From assembly GCA_937125225.1 (NCBI GenBank), contig CAKZLE010000004.1, forward strand, positions 1 to 64,000: a DNA stretch of 64,000 bases, read 5' to 3'. This stretch comes from an uncultured Spirochaetia bacterium (GTDB lineage Bacteria; Spirochaetota; Spirochaetia; CAKZLE01). Position numbers and translations under genes: made by a program. Shown one piece after another: positions 37,951 to 48,400 of this stretch (positions are counted from its first letter, which is position 1; every line of letters begins with the position of its first letter). Below the pieces are notes generated by a model, which made no database searches, was not told the origin of the DNA, and saw nothing but the letters and a program-made list of their open reading frames with translations.

Positions 37951-38394
37951 CTAAAACTTCTTGAATATGCTCTTTACTACACTATTCTTTGTTTCATTAG
38001 CTTTTTTAAGTACTTCCTGTTTGACAGATTCTTCTACTAAGAATTTGACCATATCTTCTGTACCTTCTCTACGAGTCAAGTAATCGATAGCACTCATATC
38101 TGTTTGATAATTCATCTTATGGATACTAGGGAAATAGGTAGCGATGGTCTCTAGTACTTCAATATTTGTAGTATAACGAGCAGCGATCATGAGAATAGAA
38201 TCTCCACTCATGATTGATACATCGATATCTCCACCACGAGATTTCTCTTTTTCAAGATAGGTCTTGATGGCATCGCTGTCATCGATATTTTCCACGATGA
38301 ATTGATATGCTTCTTCGTTATCCTTCTCTACGGTCATACAACCGGATAAGAGTGTCACTGCTACTAAGAGAACCAATAGTATTCGTTTTTTCAT
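37951..38394 (-). CDS. Small lipoprotein with ankyrin-like repeat
   Basis: Exported lipoprotein of 147 aa, lipobox LSGC (Cys19). Residues 50-110 resemble one to two ankyrin-type helix pairs (GDSILMIAARYTTNIEVLETI, then MSAIDYLTRREGTEDMVKFLV). The tail is Lys-rich. Such short ankyrin lipoproteins usually mediate protein contacts in the periplasm; no partner is visible. AAAGGA lies 8 nt before the ATG. Confidence 0.7.
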   Translation of the reverse strand: MKKRILLVLLVAVTLLSGCMTVEKDNEEAYQFIVENIDDSDAIKTYLEKEKSRGGDIDVSIMSGDSILMIAARYTTNIEVLETIATYFPSIHKMNYQTDMSAIDYLTRREGTEDMVKFLVEESVKQEVLKKANETKNSVVKSIFKKF

Positions 38395-38817
38395 GTTTTC
38401 ATTCCTTTTTTGTGATTTTTATTAGGATATTGTAGAGTATAACAACATAATTAGCAAGGATTGAGTTTTAGCATAACTTTATGATTAGAATGCTCTACCC
38501 ATTGACTAGTGAGACCGATATATAGGGTAATCGTTGTTGAGGAGCGGCTGTAATCATGAAGATTCACTTTGATCGTTCTCACTTCAATAATATAGGCTTA
38601 GTAAGCTTCCTGATGAATTACCCAACACCAGAAGCTACGCTCTACGAAAAATGTGATATGATAAGCTATGGAAAAGGAACTCTCTCATCTGTGATATAGG
38701 AAATATGAGGAAGAGCTGATCGATAAAGTTCAACAGTAGGGTGCTCGTCTGTTTTTCCGGCTAGAGTAGGCCACCTTATTGGGGAGGGAGTGTATTAGAT
38801 GCATACGGAGGATAACC

Positions 38818-40077
38818 ATGCCAAATGTAAAAGAACTACTTGAAAGTGCTAAAAAAGAGTTTGATCTGACTGAACCTGCAGATCAGGAAAGTTTGTACGC
38901 TCTCACCTCTGCCTTACTCGAACAACCTGAACTGACTGATTCTCTATTACAGGAAACAGCCCGACAACCTGATGCTCCGCTTGAATTCAGACTTGCAGTT
39001 AAGTTGGTAATCTCTAGACGCTATGCCTTGAGTATGAATGAACCGATCAACATCGGTGTGGTCTTTGCCATGTGGGGTGAACATAATAGATTATATGCAA
39101 AAAATGACAATAATCCTCATGGTGAAGATTCCTTACGTACCAAGCTCGAGCAGTTGAATTGGGTGACCGAAGGGACCCCAATCGAGTGGACTCTCTATGC
39201 AGTAGATGACGGGTGTCCTCACGACAGCGGAAAGATCGCTCAGGAAATAGCAGATACACATCTCTTAGGGGACAAGGTGAAGGTCCTGTTCCTTAGTGAT
39301 GCTATACCTGCATCGAGTGGGCCTCTAAAAGAACTTGAATCGGTGAACGACTCACGGAAAGCAGGTGCGATCATCCTCGGTTGTATGCAGGCAATCTCCG
39401 ATGATAAGGATGCAGTCGTTTACACCGATGCTGATAATTCGGTCCACTTGGGACAACTCGGGTTGTTACTGAAGCCCTATATTGAAGAAGACTATCGGAT
39501 CATATTGGGTAATCGTAAACATCCCGATGCCGTACTCGTAAAACAGGAGGGACGATGGGGGATCGGTATCAAGGTTCTGAGGCACATGCAACGGATGGTG
39601 GGCCAGGCGATCTTCTCACGTGACATATTGGATACTCAGGCTGCTTTCAAACTCTATGAGTGCGATCTTTTGGAGAAGATCATTGCACACCCTACCGTGT
39701 TTGACTTTTCCTTCGATACCGATTGGATATTAGCTGCTATTAGCATGGAAGAGTCCTTTGCTAAGGTTCCTTTTGCGTTCATCGACTCCTTTGCAGAATC
39801 AGCTTCGATAACACAAGGGCCTATGACGACCTGGGAGACTTTGTTGAAGGGTTTGGTCAAGGCTGTACGGCGACATGGGGTACCTCATAACGAAGAGATG
39901 GCTCGTCTACTTGATGAAGAGATCAAGAGTTCAGCAGATCTGGATCTGCTGATCCATCATCTACCACAGGAGTTGGAACATGCGAGCGCAGAAGCTCTAG
40001 GTGACCCAGCGTTGATGTCTCCAGAGTCTTTGCAGGTTTGGATTCAGCAGCGCAAGAAGGATGCAAGGAATCAGTAG
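38818..40077 (+). CDS. Family 2-like (GT-A fold) glycosyltransferase
   Basis: About 419 aa from the ATG at 38818, which follows CGGAGGATAACC; a TTG 13 codons earlier is in frame but less likely. A leading helical domain of about 60 residues precedes a GT-A core. The core has INIGVVFAMWGEHNRL, WTLYAVDDGCPHDSG and the metal-binding VVYTDADNS, then IILGNRKHPDA and DTQAAFKLYECDLL as in GT2 enzymes. No membrane helices, so it is cytoplasmic. The donor and acceptor cannot be told. An isolated gene, not in a polysaccharide cluster. The gap to 40384 has no clear feature. Confidence 0.75.
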   Translation: MPNVKELLESAKKEFDLTEPADQESLYALTSALLEQPELTDSLLQETARQPDAPLEFRLAVKLVISRRYALSMNEPINIGVVFAMWGEHNRLYAKNDNNPHGEDSLRTKLEQLNWVTEGTPIEWTLYAVDDGCPHDSGKIAQEIADTHLLGDKVKVLFLSDAIPASSGPLKELESVNDSRKAGAIILGCMQAISDDKDAVVYTDADNSVHLGQLGLLLKPYIEEDYRIILGNRKHPDAVLVKQEGRWGIGIKVLRHMQRMVGQAIFSRDILDTQAAFKLYECDLLEKIIAHPTVFDFSFDTDWILAAISMEESFAKVPFAFIDSFAESASITQGPMTTWETLLKGLVKAVRRHGVPHNEEMARLLDEEIKSSADLDLLIHHLPQELEHASAEALGDPALMSPESLQVWIQQRKKDARNQ

Positions 40078-40383
40078 ATAAGACTGGTGAGTTAGTGCTT
40101 GCCGGTCATGAAAAAGGGAATAGGAGCGATTTTTCGATTCTGAAGTAGCCAGGAATAGGTGAGAACGATATAGATGACGTGAAACCTCTGTTCAGCACTA
40201 ACCTTTTCGTCCTCATAAGCGGTGATTAACTCCCTGTCTCACTGCTAATCTTCTCAAGGAGTGAACCAATAGTTGATTATTAGTAAAAAGAGTAGAGACA
40301 TCAAGATACCGCTTGTTGAGTATTACTAGATAACCTGTTAGAGTTCCCGGACTAAACATATCTTAAAGGGTTTTTAAAAATTA

Positions 40384-42039
40384 ATGAAACAAAAGAATAA
40401 TTTTCTCTTTTCAATACGGATTTCCAAACCAAGAAATCTGAAAAATGACTTTCTATCTGGTATTACTGTCTCCCTGGCTTTAGTCCCTGAGGCTATAGCC
40501 TTTGCCTTCATTCTCGGTATAGATCCAGTCATCGGACTGTATGCAGCATTTATGATGGGACTCGTCACTGCTCTGATCGGAGGGCGCCCAGGTATGATCT
40601 CCGGGGCTACCGGAGCGGTTGCTGTGATTCTAGCTCCCTTGATCCGAGAGAGGGTCGCCCTTGGAGGCATGGAATCAGCTTTGGGATATCTGTTTGCAGC
40701 AGTAGTGCTGATGGGGATCATCCAAGTCCTCTTCGGAGTACTCAAGCTGGGAAAATTCATTCGACTCGTCCCTCATCCTGTTATGCTCGGCTTTGTGAAC
40801 GGTCTTGCGATCGTCATATTCCGTTCGCAGTTCGAGATGTTCGAACTCAGCCATGACCTCCCTTCAGAACAGAAAATACTGATCTGGACAGTCATGGGAG
40901 TCTTGATCCTGCTGACAATGGCAATAAGCTATCTTATGCCTAAGATCACCAAGGCTGTACCGGCGACCTTGACTGCTATGGTTGTGGTCAGCTTGATCAG
41001 TCTCATACTGAATAACCTAGGAATAGTGGAAGTCACGACTGTTTTAGATTTCGTTCAGGGTAAAGATCCTTCTAAGCTGACACTCGCTGCAGCTCTACCT
41101 CGATTTGCAATTCCTCATATTCCCCTCTCGCTAGAGGCCTTCAGAATCATTCTACCATATTCTATACTGGCAGCCTCTGTTGGGTTGATCGAGTCTCTGA
41201 TGACTCTGACTCTTGTGGATGAGCTTACCGAGACGCGAGGCTTCGGTAATCAGGAATGTGTCGGTCAGGGTATTGCAAATATCTTGAACGGCTTCTTTGG
41301 TGGTATGGGCGGCTGTGCCATGATCGGTCAGAGTATCATCAATATCAGGGCTGGTGGTCGAGGGAGGACCTCGGGTATAACAGCCGCAGTAGCTCTACTG
41401 GGTTTTATCCTCTTCGGCGCACCGCTTATCGAGCAGATTCCATTAGCAGCTCTTGTCGGGGTGATGTTCATGGTAGTCATCGGTACTTTCGAATGGTCGA
41501 GTTTTCGTGTGATGAAGAGCATTCCTAAATCGGATGCATTAGTCATCGTAGTCGTCTCAGTCATTACCGTCGTAACCAATCTTGCCATAGCTGTGGCAGT
41601 CGGGATCATCTTCTCTGCACTCGTGTTTGCGTGGGAAAAGGGAAAGAAGATGGAGGCCACTCCGTTTACCGATCAGTTCGGTTCGAGAATCTATCCGTTA
41701 GAAGGAGCATTGTTCTTCGGGTCTGTACAGTCCTTCAAAGATCTCTTTGATTATACTCAGGATCCACTCGATATCGTCATAGACTTTGATAAGGCCCATG
41801 TACACGATCATTCCGGTCTTGAAGCTATCAACTTCGTAGCAGAGAAATATGGTCAACAGGGCAAGAAACTGCATCTGCTGAATCTGAGTGATGAATGTCG
41901 GGATCTCCTAAGCAAGGCGGAGAATATCGTAGAGGTGACCATAATAGAAGATGCCCATTACCAGCTAGCTGACGATCAGCTCGCTTGGCAGGGGTTACGT
42001 TTGAAAGAGAGATTGAAAAGGACTATGGCAAGCTTGTAG
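40384..42039 (+). CDS. SulP-family anion transporter with STAS domain
   Basis: Protein of 551 aa: an inner-membrane SulP permease (about residues 20-425, ten or more helices) followed by a C-terminal STAS domain (about 435-535, e.g. DIVIDFDKAHVHDHSGLEAI). The first membrane segment has the family motif GITVSLALVPEAIAFAF, and the GRPGMISGATGAVAVILAPL block follows. SulP proteins exchange or symport sulfate, bicarbonate, or dicarboxylates, and the sequence alone does not decide between them. Start ATG follows AAAGGG. It is convergent with the GH84 gene across a shared hairpin. Confidence 0.93.
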   Translation: MKQKNNFLFSIRISKPRNLKNDFLSGITVSLALVPEAIAFAFILGIDPVIGLYAAFMMGLVTALIGGRPGMISGATGAVAVILAPLIRERVALGGMESALGYLFAAVVLMGIIQVLFGVLKLGKFIRLVPHPVMLGFVNGLAIVIFRSQFEMFELSHDLPSEQKILIWTVMGVLILLTMAISYLMPKITKAVPATLTAMVVVSLISLILNNLGIVEVTTVLDFVQGKDPSKLTLAAALPRFAIPHIPLSLEAFRIILPYSILAASVGLIESLMTLTLVDELTETRGFGNQECVGQGIANILNGFFGGMGGCAMIGQSIINIRAGGRGRTSGITAAVALLGFILFGAPLIEQIPLAALVGVMFMVVIGTFEWSSFRVMKSIPKSDALVIVVVSVITVVTNLAIAVAVGIIFSALVFAWEKGKKMEATPFTDQFGSRIYPLEGALFFGSVQSFKDLFDYTQDPLDIVIDFDKAHVHDHSGLEAINFVAEKYGQQGKKLHLLNLSDECRDLLSKAENIVEVTIIEDAHYQLADDQLAWQGLRLKERLKRTMASL

Positions 42040-42063
42040 CCCGGTGAATCCTTATTTGAGCAT

Positions 42064-42087
42064 GAGAATAGTCATTTGACTATTCTC
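42064..42087. terminator. Bidirectional terminator between SulP and GH84 genes
   Basis: Perfect inverted repeat GAGAATAGTCA/TGACTATTCTC with almost no loop, followed on the plus strand by TCTTTGG. Its right arm overlaps the last codons of the minus-strand GH84 gene (stop at 42080). Confidence 0.65.
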
Positions 42088-43243
42088 TCTTTGGAAGATA
42101 CCTTGTCACTGCACCTGTGTAGTAATTGTTGATCCATTTATCTGTTTTCCCATAGTCTGCATAGAGTAACTGTAAGTCGGTGATCAGACCGATGAGATAC
42201 TGGAACCACTCAAGTCGTAGGGGATTCTGCCATGCAACCACGACCTCATCATAAAAACTCTTTAGACCTTCTGCCTGTTCAGCAGTAGGAAAGTCTCGAT
42301 CAGTCGTCGTGAAGGGTGACCAGTAGTAGGGAAGAACCTTCTCGATATCCGGGTGGAGAGCGAACTCTTTTGTGGCTCGTCTCCAGGACGCTAGATCATT
42401 AGCTCCTGTCCTTAAGAACTCCTCGGTCAAGGAGAGGAGCATCTTATCAGTCACATAGAGTCCGGTCGGGTTGATCATGAAACCAGTCAACCTGTCAGTG
42501 AATTCTTTGTCTCTACCGAGCATAGGACCTATGAAGATACGATAGGGAGTATAGTCGTTGGCATAGTAGTTATCCCAGATGATCAGATTGTCTTTGAACA
42601 ATTCTCTGATCCTCCCTGTATTCGACTCACCGATCGTCTCTGAGACCACCTGATCACCAGTCCAGAATATTGGGATATCATCGGGGATGATCGCTGCCAG
42701 GTCTTTGATATAGTCCGAATCTGCAGCTTCACCCTCGACAAAATAATCAGAATAGACTGTAGGACAGAAAAGAAGATCACAAGTAGGTTCTACTTTACGT
42801 AGATCTGATTGGAGTCTTATCAAGAGCTTCCCATGGGCATCCCCTAAAGAGTTGAAACTCCCCTGACACGTCGAAGGTAACTCTGGTACAAGATCATCCA
42901 TGAGTAGCGCCATGATGGTGATACCCATTTCGAAGTAGCGTTCGAATTTGCCCAGGAGTATCGCATAATGCTCATCAGAAAGGTAATCATATGAGAGTCC
43001 GGGGGCTAGGGCCGGGACCACATCGATATCTAAGGACCTTCCTTTGGAGGCCAACTCCTCAAGCACTCTCTGTTCGGATGCAGGATAAGGGACTTTCCAC
43101 TGTACTCGATGGTAGGGATCCTCTTTTGGAGCGTAGAGGTAGGTATTCATGTTTAAGAGGCTTAGATGTTCGAGTATACCTATTCTCTGTTCATGAGAGA
43201 GTATCCTCCCAAAATAACCTTCAATATAACCAGTTCTCTTCAT
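42080..43243 (-). CDS. GH84 family beta-N-acetylhexosaminidase
   Basis: About 387 aa from the ATG at 43243 with GGAGG 9 nt upstream; an in-frame TTG at 43276 is less likely. It carries the GH84 (O-GlcNAcase/hyaluronidase-type) signature: EGYFGR at residues 8-13, NTYLYAPKEDPYHR at 33-46, and the catalytic Asp pair in MALLMDDLV (Asp116-Asp117) for substrate-assisted catalysis. Then FWTGDQVVS, WDNYYANDY and GFMINPT follow. No signal peptide is present, so it is probably intracellular, unlike secreted clostridial toxins of this family. It likely trims beta-linked N-acetylglucosamine from recycled or imported glycans. Confidence 0.9.
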   Translation of the reverse strand: MKRTGYIEGYFGRILSHEQRIGILEHLSLLNMNTYLYAPKEDPYHRVQWKVPYPASEQRVLEELASKGRSLDIDVVPALAPGLSYDYLSDEHYAILLGKFERYFEMGITIMALLMDDLVPELPSTCQGSFNSLGDAHGKLLIRLQSDLRKVEPTCDLLFCPTVYSDYFVEGEAADSDYIKDLAAIIPDDIPIFWTGDQVVSETIGESNTGRIRELFKDNLIIWDNYYANDYTPYRIFIGPMLGRDKEFTDRLTGFMINPTGLYVTDKMLLSLTEEFLRTGANDLASWRRATKEFALHPDIEKVLPYYWSPFTTTDRDFPTAEQAEGLKSFYDEVVVAWQNPLRLEWFQYLIGLITDLQLLYADYGKTDKWINNYYTGAVTRYLPKRE

Positions 43244-43480
43244 CTCCTGAACCCTCCGATATATAGTAGTAATCAAGTCTTATTCTAATACATTTTTCTT
43301 GATTCGAGAAGAAAAGAACGATTTGCCACATAGCTGAGTAATGTTAAGCTTACAGCTACTTATGTTAGCATCCCCTTTACTCAAGGCTGAAGAACGTGAG
43401 ATAATTATTTCAGACGTTGATTTAAGGGAATTCCCTACTTGCATGCGTCTTAAAACAAATTTGCTAAAACGGAGGATTTG

Positions 43481-44271
43481 ATGATCAAAGATCAGAGAAT
43501 TTACGATTTCCCCTCTATCCCTCATTCACCCCTGATCCTCCACATCCCTCACTCGAGTAGGGAGATCCCTCCTTCCTATCGTGATGAGTTCTTGATTTCC
43601 GATGATGAGATCGAGGATGAACAGCTCCAACTTGTCGATCACTATACAGAAGAGCTTTTTAGTACACCAGATGAGGTTCAGGCTATATTCCCTGTCTCTC
43701 GATAGTCTGTGATCCTGAACGATTCTCTGAGGATTCAGCTGAACCCCTGACTGAACATGGGATGGGAGTGATCTATACGAAAACCCTTAAGGGTGGGTGC
43801 TTAAGGGAATACTTGACAGATGAAAAGAGGGCCCAGTTACTCAAGGAGTATTACTTCCCACATCACAAACTCTTAGAGGGACAGCTGCGTTCAGCTTTAT
43901 CACGGTTCGGAAAGGCTCTCATCATAGACTGCCATAGTTTCCCCTCAAGACCTTTTCCCTATGAGCAGGACCAGCTTTCAAGGCGGCCAGACATCTGTAT
44001 AGGAACTGATTCCTTTCACACCCCAAGGAGGCTCTCCACTGAAGTGATGAATTTTTTCAGGGATCTCGGATACACGGTCGCTAGAGATCTCCCTTTTTCT
44101 GGTAGTCTCGTTCCTCAGTGGTATTATCGACAAGAGCGAGGAGTGACCTCGATCATGATCGAGGTGAATAGAGCTCTCTATATGGATGAGGTGACTGGAT
44201 CGAAGAAGTCTTCATTCTATGAGGTAAGACGAGTCCTACAGAAACTGATCAGGCTTCTTGGTGAATCATGA
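43481..44271 (+). pseudogene. N-formylglutamate amidohydrolase-like gene broken by one frameshift
   Basis: The frame beginning at 43481 (GGAGG 5 nt upstream) gives the family start with ILHIPHSSREIPPSYRDEF and ends at TAG 43703-43705 after FPVSR. Shifting frame at 43705 restores the family sequence immediately as VCDPERF, followed by GVIYTKT, IDCHSFPSRPF, DICIGTDSFHTP and VPQWYYRQER, ending IMIEVNRALYMDE. A single missing base near 43702 explains it, since the intact family motif is R-x-VCDPERF. The family hydrolyses N-formylglutamate or related N-acyl amino acids. No slippery sequence is visible, so mutation or a sequencing error is more likely than programmed frameshifting. Total coding length is normal (about 263 aa). 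Confidence 0.85.
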
Positions 44272-44279
44272 CAGTTGTT

Positions 44280-45191
44280 TTAGGTTCTACAGAAAGATTG
44301 TTCATCAATATGGGAGAACACCTCTCTGAAGGGGCCTATGAAGGTTCTATCGTCAGACCAATCAGCTATCGCAAAGACTACGTTGGAGAACAACCCACAA
44401 TAGGGACCAGTAAGGGCTTCCTTGAAATCTTCAGCGGTAGTATATGGATTGTTCCAAAAGGCCCCACAACCCCAGGCTCCTAGTACTAGCTGTTGATAAC
44501 CAAAGGCATGTGCGGTCTCCAAGATCCTGAGAATTCTTTTCTTCAGAAGGGGTCTTGCCCTCCTTTGACCTATAGAAGATGCTACAGGAGCTGCGCAGGT
44601 GAATATATCCATGAGCCAGGGCTCTTCTATACCTGTTCCATCGTCCTCACGGAAGACCGGGACCTTTGGTGAATAGATGATCCAATCGGTTGAATCTGGC
44701 TCTTCTCGCTCTAGGTGGTATTCATACATAGGGTCATCGATCAAGGTTCTGTATAGGCCGCTCGAACGGCAGAGTACCTCTTCCTGTGCTCTTGCCCCAT
44801 GTAAGAAGCCCCCACCAGGGCTGATCCCATTGGCAAAATTAAGTGCTACAGTCTTTTTTCCAGTCTTTAAAAGACGATATGCTGCCTGCATGGTCGTCTC
44901 ATTATTGATCTCGATATGAGTATCACTGATATGAATATCATTAGGCTCAGGAAGTTCTGTAGTAGGAGGGATAGACCTTTTCTCTTCTAAAGCTTTCTCC
45001 ATAGCGTCGGTGATAGAGATTTCATTCCCTGTATCAGAATAATATATTCCCTCTTGTGAGATATCCCATGCTGATAGTCCCAACTCCCTCGCATAGTTTC
45101 TTTTCAATTCAAGAGATCGCTTCATATCCTGAGCACATTGCGAATTATCATGTAAAGAGACTTGAAATCTAGTCATAGCTTTTTTATCCAT
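44280..45191 (-). CDS. Bacterial-type poly(ADP-ribose) glycohydrolase (TIGR02452 family)
   Basis: Protein of 303 aa. The macrodomain-fold PARG signature GGG-X7-QEE is complete: GGGFLHGARAQEE, with GGG at 126-128 and Glu137-Glu138. It is preceded by ALNFANGISPGG and followed by YSPKVPVFR and the LVLGAWGCGAFWNNP block near residue 240. Members remove ADP-ribose chains from proteins or nucleic acids. The N-terminal 90 residues match the accessory DUF2263-type domain. It is cytoplasmic, with GAGGAG 8 nt before the ATG. Its stop is only 8 bp from the convergent amidohydrolase-like gene. No poly(ADP-ribose) polymerase gene is seen in the window. Confidence 0.9.
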   Translation of the reverse strand: MDKKAMTRFQVSLHDNSQCAQDMKRSLELKRNYARELGLSAWDISQEGIYYSDTGNEISITDAMEKALEEKRSIPPTTELPEPNDIHISDTHIEINNETTMQAAYRLLKTGKKTVALNFANGISPGGGFLHGARAQEEVLCRSSGLYRTLIDDPMYEYHLEREEPDSTDWIIYSPKVPVFREDDGTGIEEPWLMDIFTCAAPVASSIGQRRARPLLKKRILRILETAHAFGYQQLVLGAWGCGAFWNNPYTTAEDFKEALTGPYCGLFSNVVFAIADWSDDRTFIGPFREVFSHIDEQSFCRT

Positions 45192-45448
45192 ATAAGAATC
45201 TCCTCTAGGTGTTGTTAGCTATTGTTTGATGAGTGAATATTGCAATTACACATTCTTTTACTGAGTATACCATGATTATTAAAGGAAAACATGAGAAAAA
45301 TCGTTCAGTCTCAAACGAAGGATATTTGCTAAAAAAGAGGAGATCCTATTGCCTCTTCTACAGGAAAACCTTATCCGTCGGTATCTGTGTTAAAAAATAA
45401 TCCATGAACTAAACCCTGATTGTACTCATTAAGCCTCGATCTTAGCTA
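45192..45448. other. Intergenic region
   Basis: AT-rich spacer upstream of the glycohydrolase gene and downstream of the MASE3 kinase gene. No terminator, RNA gene or repeat is clear. Confidence 0.4.
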
Positions 45449-48400
45449 TCAATCAGTTGATTGATTATGTAAGAGTCTATAGATCTTAGTGCCAAGGTCT
45501 TTTAATGAGAAAGGTTTCTGAATAAAGTGTGTTCCTTGTTCTAATACTCCATGAGGGGCTATCACATTATCTGTGTAGCCTGACATATAGAGTGTCTGAA
45601 GACTTGGACATATTTGTTGTATCTTTACTGATAGATCCCGACCGTTCATATCTGGCATGATCACATCCGTCAAAAGGAGCGCTATGCTATCTTTTTGAGT
45701 TTCGGCAAAACTGATAGCTGCCGTAGGGGTCTCTGCTACGAGTACCTGATAGCCAAGACGTTCTAGGATAGATTGTACCATTTCCCGGATGATCTTCTCA
45801 TCCTCAACGAGTAATATAGTTTGACCTTGTCCTTTGTATAATCCTTCTTGAGTTCTTGGTAGTTGTATATCAGTCTCTCCAACATATTTAGAGAAATAGA
45901 TATTGATAGTGGTTCCTTTACCAATCACACTAGAGACGTTAATGAATCCTTTATTCTGTTTGACTATGCCATATACGGTTGCCATACCTAGACCAGTACC
46001 TTTTGCTCCCTTTTGAGAGAAGAATGGTTCAAAGATCTTATCTACAGTCTCCTCTTCCATACCACTTCCATTGTCACTGAATGAAAGCAAAACATAATCA
46101 CCTTTCGCCAACTCTTTGTACTTACCACTATAATCCCTATCAACTGATATATTTTTTGTTTTGATGGTGATTCTTCCACTCTTTTCTATGGCATCTTTCG
46201 CATTGATACAGAGATTAACAAGTATCTGATTAAGTTGAGAGGGGTCAAATCTGATTATACTTTTTAAAGAGGAAGGGAGCCATATCAGATCAATATCCTC
46301 TCCAATCAATTTCCGTAACATATTCAATGTATCCTCGATATTCTCATTTATATCAAGAACTCTTGCAACTATGGTCTGCTTTCGGGAGAAAGCGAGTAAT
46401 TGTTGTGTAAGATCAGCTGAACGAGTTGCTGCTTTTAGGATCTCTCCTACATCCTCATGAACAGGATTACTTGTATCTATCTTTTCTAGAATGAACTCAG
46501 CATACCCAATGATTACACCTAGCATATTATTGAAATCATGTGCTACTCCGCCTGCTAATCGACCTATTGCATCCATCTTCTGTGACTGTACTAGTTGTTC
46601 ATGTAGTCTCTTATTCTCATCTTCTGCCTGTTTCTGCTCTGTCAGATCCCGGAACTCGACTACTCGTACTCTTTTGCCTTTATAGGGGATGTTTCTTGCT
46701 TCTAACCTTAGCGGGTATTGCTCTCCATTCTTGCGAATACCATATACTTCATACGATTTTTCATAACCTAAAAGAATATTATTCAAGACTGACTTCCGAT
46801 ATTGTTCAGCAATCAATAACAGACCATCCATCCCTAACAGTTCAGTATAACTAAACCCTGATATCTCGGAGAGCCCTTGGTTTGTCTCAAGTATGATTCC
46901 CTGATCGTGAATTGCAATACCGCCAAATGAGGCATTATGCAGTGCCTTGAATCTGTATTCGCTTTGTTGTAGAGCTTCTTCGATCTTGACTCGCTTCGTT
47001 ATATCTCGCGAAACACCCAATAGTGCGATGGGGTTATTTTGAGGATCCCTTATAAAATTTGCTCTAATCGCATCCCAACCGATGGTTCCATCACTAAAGA
47101 ATCGTTCTACTTCAAATTCAAAGATACGATTGTAATCTGGATTAGGGGTCTGCTCTCTTTCAAGCTCCTTAGATAGTATTTTCTTGAACTTTTCAATCGA
47201 AGATGGAGGATAAGTACTTGTTATGGGCAACTGGAGGAACTCTTCAGGTGTGATCCCAATGATTCGTTCGACGGATGGACTTATATATGTTGGTTTCAAA
47301 TGTAGATCTGTGACCCAAACCACATCAGTGACATTATCTGCTATACGACGATATTTCTCCTCACTTACACGAATCCTTTCCTCAGCAAGAAGTTTTTCTG
47401 TATTATCGATGATGATCGTATAAAGGTATAGGGCCCTCTCAGTCTTTACCGGTCCGATAAAGAGTTCCAGATCTCTGATAGCCCCTGATTTCAATCGATG
47501 CTTGACGTGTAATATCTCTGAATCTTTATTTTGGGCCTTTCTCAACAAAGCTAAAACTTTATCATCTGGTTGAGTATCCAGATCTGTGATACTCATCTTA
47601 CTGAGTTCCTGTTTACTATACCCATAGAATTCACAAGCTGCTTGATTTGCTTCTATAAGAGTTCCCCGATTCGAAACATCTATAAGAAGCTTGATAGCCT
47701 TATTCTTCTCAAACATCTGCTGATACTTATCTGCTCCATCAATGATAGCTTTGTTCAAAAGGGTATATGGCTTTCGTAACCCAGTATAGATAAGTGCTTT
47801 ATATACAAAATAGACTGAAAGCAGTTTTAAGAGGTGACCGAAAAGATTCGAGATCCCATACACACTGATATAGAAAGTGAACAGTAGTTCACTTACTATT
47901 GTAACGATGATCGACAGTACATAATACTTCAAAAGGACTGGATCTATATGATCACGTTTTATATAGACTAGATACAAAGAAGCAAGAAGGATGATACTGA
48001 TTATATACTCACTTGTCTTCTTGAAACTAGTAAGACCAATTCCCTCAATGAAACAAGTAGGGAATATCTTATAAACAAAGATCATCAAGAAGATCACCGT
48101 TGTGATCAAGGTGTATCCTGCAAAGACTGATCTTGTTCGGACTCTTCTATGAAAAAGAAATGGGAATAGGAATAATGAGATGCTTTCCATATAACGAGCT
48201 GCAATCCATAGCTGGGTTGCAGGGTTCGCATCGTCTCCATTACTGATGATCATCATTCCTCTATAAGCTATGGTATGAAAGAGGTCGATCATTCCAATGA
48301 ACAGGTAGGCAATTGCTAAGAATATGATCGCTTTTTCCTGATTCTCATTTACGGTATTTAGGAGAATGATGAATAGAGCCCACATGACAGCTATGGTTAT

